Assembly: GCF_001894825.1 (NCBI RefSeq)
Contig: NZ_BCWY01000007.1
Location: 62,001-126,000, forward strand
Length of the DNA stretch: 64,000 nt
Source: Rhodococcus jostii NBRC 16295
GTDB lineage: Bacteria; Actinomycetota; Actinomycetes; Mycobacteriales; Mycobacteriaceae
Direction: 5' to 3'
Shown: positions 62,277 to 64,000 of the stretch, one piece after another
Position numbering within the stretch: position 1 is the stretch's first letter
Layout: each line of letters starts with the position of its first letter
The notes under the pieces: generated by a model
What the model saw: the letters and a program-made list of their open reading frames with translations, nothing else
Database searches by the model: none
What the model was told of the DNA's origin: nothing
Translations under genes and position numbers: made by a program

Positions 62277-63400
62277 GACACGCGCTCCACGAGCATCGCG
62301 ATGCCCTGGCCGCCGCCGATGGCGCACGCCGCGAGCCCGAGCGCGGGCCCGTCGTTGCGGAGCATCTGACTTGCCAAGCGCACCAATAGGATCGCCCCGG
62401 ACGCACCCCACGGATGTCCCATGGCGATGGCGCCGCCCTGCGGGCAGATCACGGATTCGTCCAGCCCGAGCTCGTCCGACACGGCCAGCACCACCGACGC
62501 GAACGCTTCGGTGATCTCCACGACGCCCAGATCGGCCACGTCGTGTCCGGTTCTCTTCAGGAGTTTGCGGATCGCGGGAACCGGGCCGAGGCCGGGCAGC
62601 GCCGGGTCCGATCCCGCGACGGCCGAGCCGAGTATCCGCAACGCCGGCAGTCCGGCAGCGAGTGATTCGGTGGTCACCGCCAGCACCGCGGCGCCGTCCG
62701 AGATGCCGCACGAGTTCCCGGCCGTCGCCGTTCCGCCGGCACCGAAACTGGGGCGCAGTCGTGCGAGCCGGGTCTCGGTCATGCCGGCCCGAATACGCTG
62801 GTCCCGCCCGAGGTCGCCGATCGGTACGATCTCCGACGAGAAGTCGGCCGCCGCCGCGAGGGTGTGCGAACGCGCCGCGTACGCGTCCTGCCGCTCCCGG
62901 CTGATGCCGCGAACCCGCGCGAGATCGTCCGCGGCCACCCCCATGTCGGGGTCGGGAAAACCTTCCGGCGCGAAGGGAGCGCGGGTGTACCGCACCGGAT
63001 CGGCGCCCGCGACCGGTGGCCAGAACCGCCACGGCGCGGTGCTCGCCGATTCGACGCCACCCGCCAGGATCAGCTCGTCGGCGCCGCTGCGCACGCGCAG
63101 CGCGGCCTGCATCACCGCGTCGAGTCCGGAACCGCACTGCCGGTCGACGGTGACACCCGGAACCTCCACACCCAGTCCCGCCCGCAGGGCCGCGACCCGC
63201 GCCGGGTCACCGCCCGGACCGAGGCAGTTGCCGAGCACGACGTCGTCGACGTCCGCGTCGATACCCGCCCCCCGCAGCGACGCCAGAACCTCGCGCAACA
63301 CGGGGGCGGCCAGATCGGTGGTGGTCAGATCGGCGAACCCGTGCCCGGCATTGCCGATCGGCGTCCGACGCGGCGCCACCAGAACAGGGACAGAGCTCAT
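62273..63400 (-). CDS. thiolase (acetyl-CoA acetyltransferase family)
   Basis: 375 aa. Nucleophile C89 in DRQCGSGLDAV, the AMGHPWGASGAI His loop and CAIGGGQGIAML with the second Cys are all present, so it should be an active degradative or biosynthetic thiolase. N-terminal VLVAPRRTPIGN is standard. The start overlaps the upstream ligase stop (ATGA) and its stop overlaps the ATPase gene, an unusual setting for a thiolase. Confidence 0.88.
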   Translation of the reverse strand: MSSVPVLVAPRRTPIGNAGHGFADLTTTDLAAPVLREVLASLRGAGIDADVDDVVLGNCLGPGGDPARVAALRAGLGVEVPGVTVDRQCGSGLDAVMQAALRVRSGADELILAGGVESASTAPWRFWPPVAGADPVRYTRAPFAPEGFPDPDMGVAADDLARVRGISRERQDAYAARSHTLAAAADFSSEIVPIGDLGRDQRIRAGMTETRLARLRPSFGAGGTATAGNSCGISDGAAVLAVTTESLAAGLPALRILGSAVAGSDPALPGLGPVPAIRKLLKRTGHDVADLGVVEITEAFASVVLAVSDELGLDESVICPQGGAIAMGHPWGASGAILLVRLASQMLRNDGPALGLAACAIGGGQGIAMLVERVS

Positions 63401-64000
63401 GCCAGCAAGTCTCTCACTCGGCCTCGGGCGACCTTCCCACTGGCGGTGCGCGGCAGTGACTCGATCCGCACCCAGCGGCGGGGCATCGCTTCCTTCGTCA
63501 GTACCCGGCGTGCGCGCGAGCGGACGTCCTCGATTCCGGCGGTGCCGTCGAGTTCGACCACGGCGGTGACCGTCTCGCCGAGCACCGAGTGCGGCGATCC
63601 GACCACGGCGGCGGCACCGACGCCGACGAGTGTCGCGAGGATGCGCTCGACGTCCTCGGCCACCACTGTGGTGCCGCCGACGTTGATCGCGGATTCGCCC
63701 CGGCCACGGACCGTCAGCTCGCCGTTCTCACCGAGTTCCGCCAGGTCGCCGACCCCGAACCAGTCCGGTGCCCCGATCACGCTGTACGGGGAACGGACGT
63801 ACAGCAGACCGGCGCGGATGTCGGCGTCGACGCCGTCCAGCAGCCGGAGCGGCTCCGGAACCCGCCGCGCCGCGACGAGTGAGAGTTCCGCGGCCCCGTA
63901 GTACTCGACGATCTCGATGCCGTCCGCCACCGCGCGGGCGCCGTCGTCCAGTGCGGTGCCGGCAACGACGGCCGTACGCAGTTTCGGGGCCTTGCCCACG
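63397..64000 (-). CDS. AMP-forming acyl-CoA ligase-like protein, partial
   Basis: The 200 C-terminal residues are inside the window; the N-terminal part lies beyond 64000. EYYGAAELSLV, GVGDLAELGENGELTVRGRG, the segment INVGGTTVVAEDVER and the late RTASGKVARG lysine belong to the adenylation fold. Layout resembles the ligase at 59619 more than the FadD at 43731. Probably the first or second gene of the ECF transporter operon. Confidence 0.8.
   Translation of the reverse strand, partial: VGKAPKLRTAVVAGTALDDGARAVADGIEIVEYYGAAELSLVAARRVPEPLRLLDGVDADIRAGLLYVRSPYSVIGAPDWFGVGDLAELGENGELTVRGRGESAINVGGTTVVAEDVERILATLVGVGAAAVVGSPHSVLGETVTAVVELDGTAGIEDVRSRARRVLTKEAMPRRWVRIESLPRTASGKVARGRVRDLLA

Noticed and set aside
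1..64000. tRNA, rRNA, CRISPR, insertion sequences, phage attachment sites
   Set aside because: No cloverleaf-like sequence, repeat-spacer series, transposase frame or terminal inverted repeats with target duplications were noticed by eye; a covariance-model search was not possible.

Overview
The window is high-GC DNA with GTG/ATG starts, frequent 4-base start/stop overlaps and many CoA-thioester enzymes, SDRs and TetR/LysR/PadR regulators. This suggests a catabolically versatile mycolic-acid actinobacterium, most likely Rhodococcus or a close relative. That assignment is inferred from gene content and base composition. No rRNA, tRNA, CRISPR array, insertion sequence or phage gene was seen.

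Layout, left to right. (1) 237-16529, all + strand: a large acyl-CoA catabolic island. It holds two CaiB/BaiF proteins (one an alpha-methylacyl-CoA racemase homologue with all catalytic residues), three crotonases, a LysR regulator, an MFS importer, five acyl-CoA dehydrogenases (two adjacent pairs plus one single), an SCP-x type thiolase, a split MaoC hydratase pair and an SDR. Together they could activate, epimerise and beta-oxidise a branched or cyclic carboxylic acid. (2) 16530-18358: a decayed stretch with - strand remnants of an MmgE/PrpD protein and a solute-binding lipoprotein. (3) 18359-29273: 5-oxoprolinase pxpABC, an RraA-like aldolase, an MHS transporter, an SDR, an aminotransferase and a TetR regulator, then a gluconate/idonate set (gntK, gluconate 5-dehydrogenase, idonate dehydrogenase, 2-hydroxyacid dehydrogenase). 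(4) 29326-33991: a large NAD-glutamate dehydrogenase and a small protein. (5) 34500-40223: PucR-type regulator, MFS transporter, a histidine/phenylalanine ammonia-lyase homologue that lacks the MIO-forming Ala-Ser-Gly, and a DadA-like flavoprotein. (6) 40432-43686: a PknK-like kinase-ATPase-LuxR regulator. (7) 43731-47815: an acyl-CoA synthetase, three small SRPBCC/ABM/SnoaL proteins and a divergent TetR gene with tandem operators. (8) 48021-59247: two polyol/sugar-acid sets (TIM-barrel isomerase plus Gfo/Idh dehydrogenase) flanking a PadR/DUF1707 pair and a LysR-CitMHS-AtuA module; a LacI gene lies at the right end. (9) 59244-64000, - strand: VOC protein, two AMP-forming ligases (one cut by the window edge), thiolase and an ECF transporter ATPase/permease pair, nearly all overlapping.

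The most interesting signals are the MIO-less ammonia-lyase homologue with its neighbours; an identical 16-bp palindrome 10 kb apart that ties the two polyol sets to one LacI repressor; a 19-bp motif shared upstream of pxpA and the aminotransferase; a 50-bp dispersed repeat at 16806 and 40242; perfect or near-perfect operators for the TetR, PadR and LysR genes; and the operon that couples an ECF transporter core to a thiolase and two ligases. The island at 237-16529 lacks an AMP-forming acyl-CoA ligase, so CoA loading there probably relies on CoA transfer.
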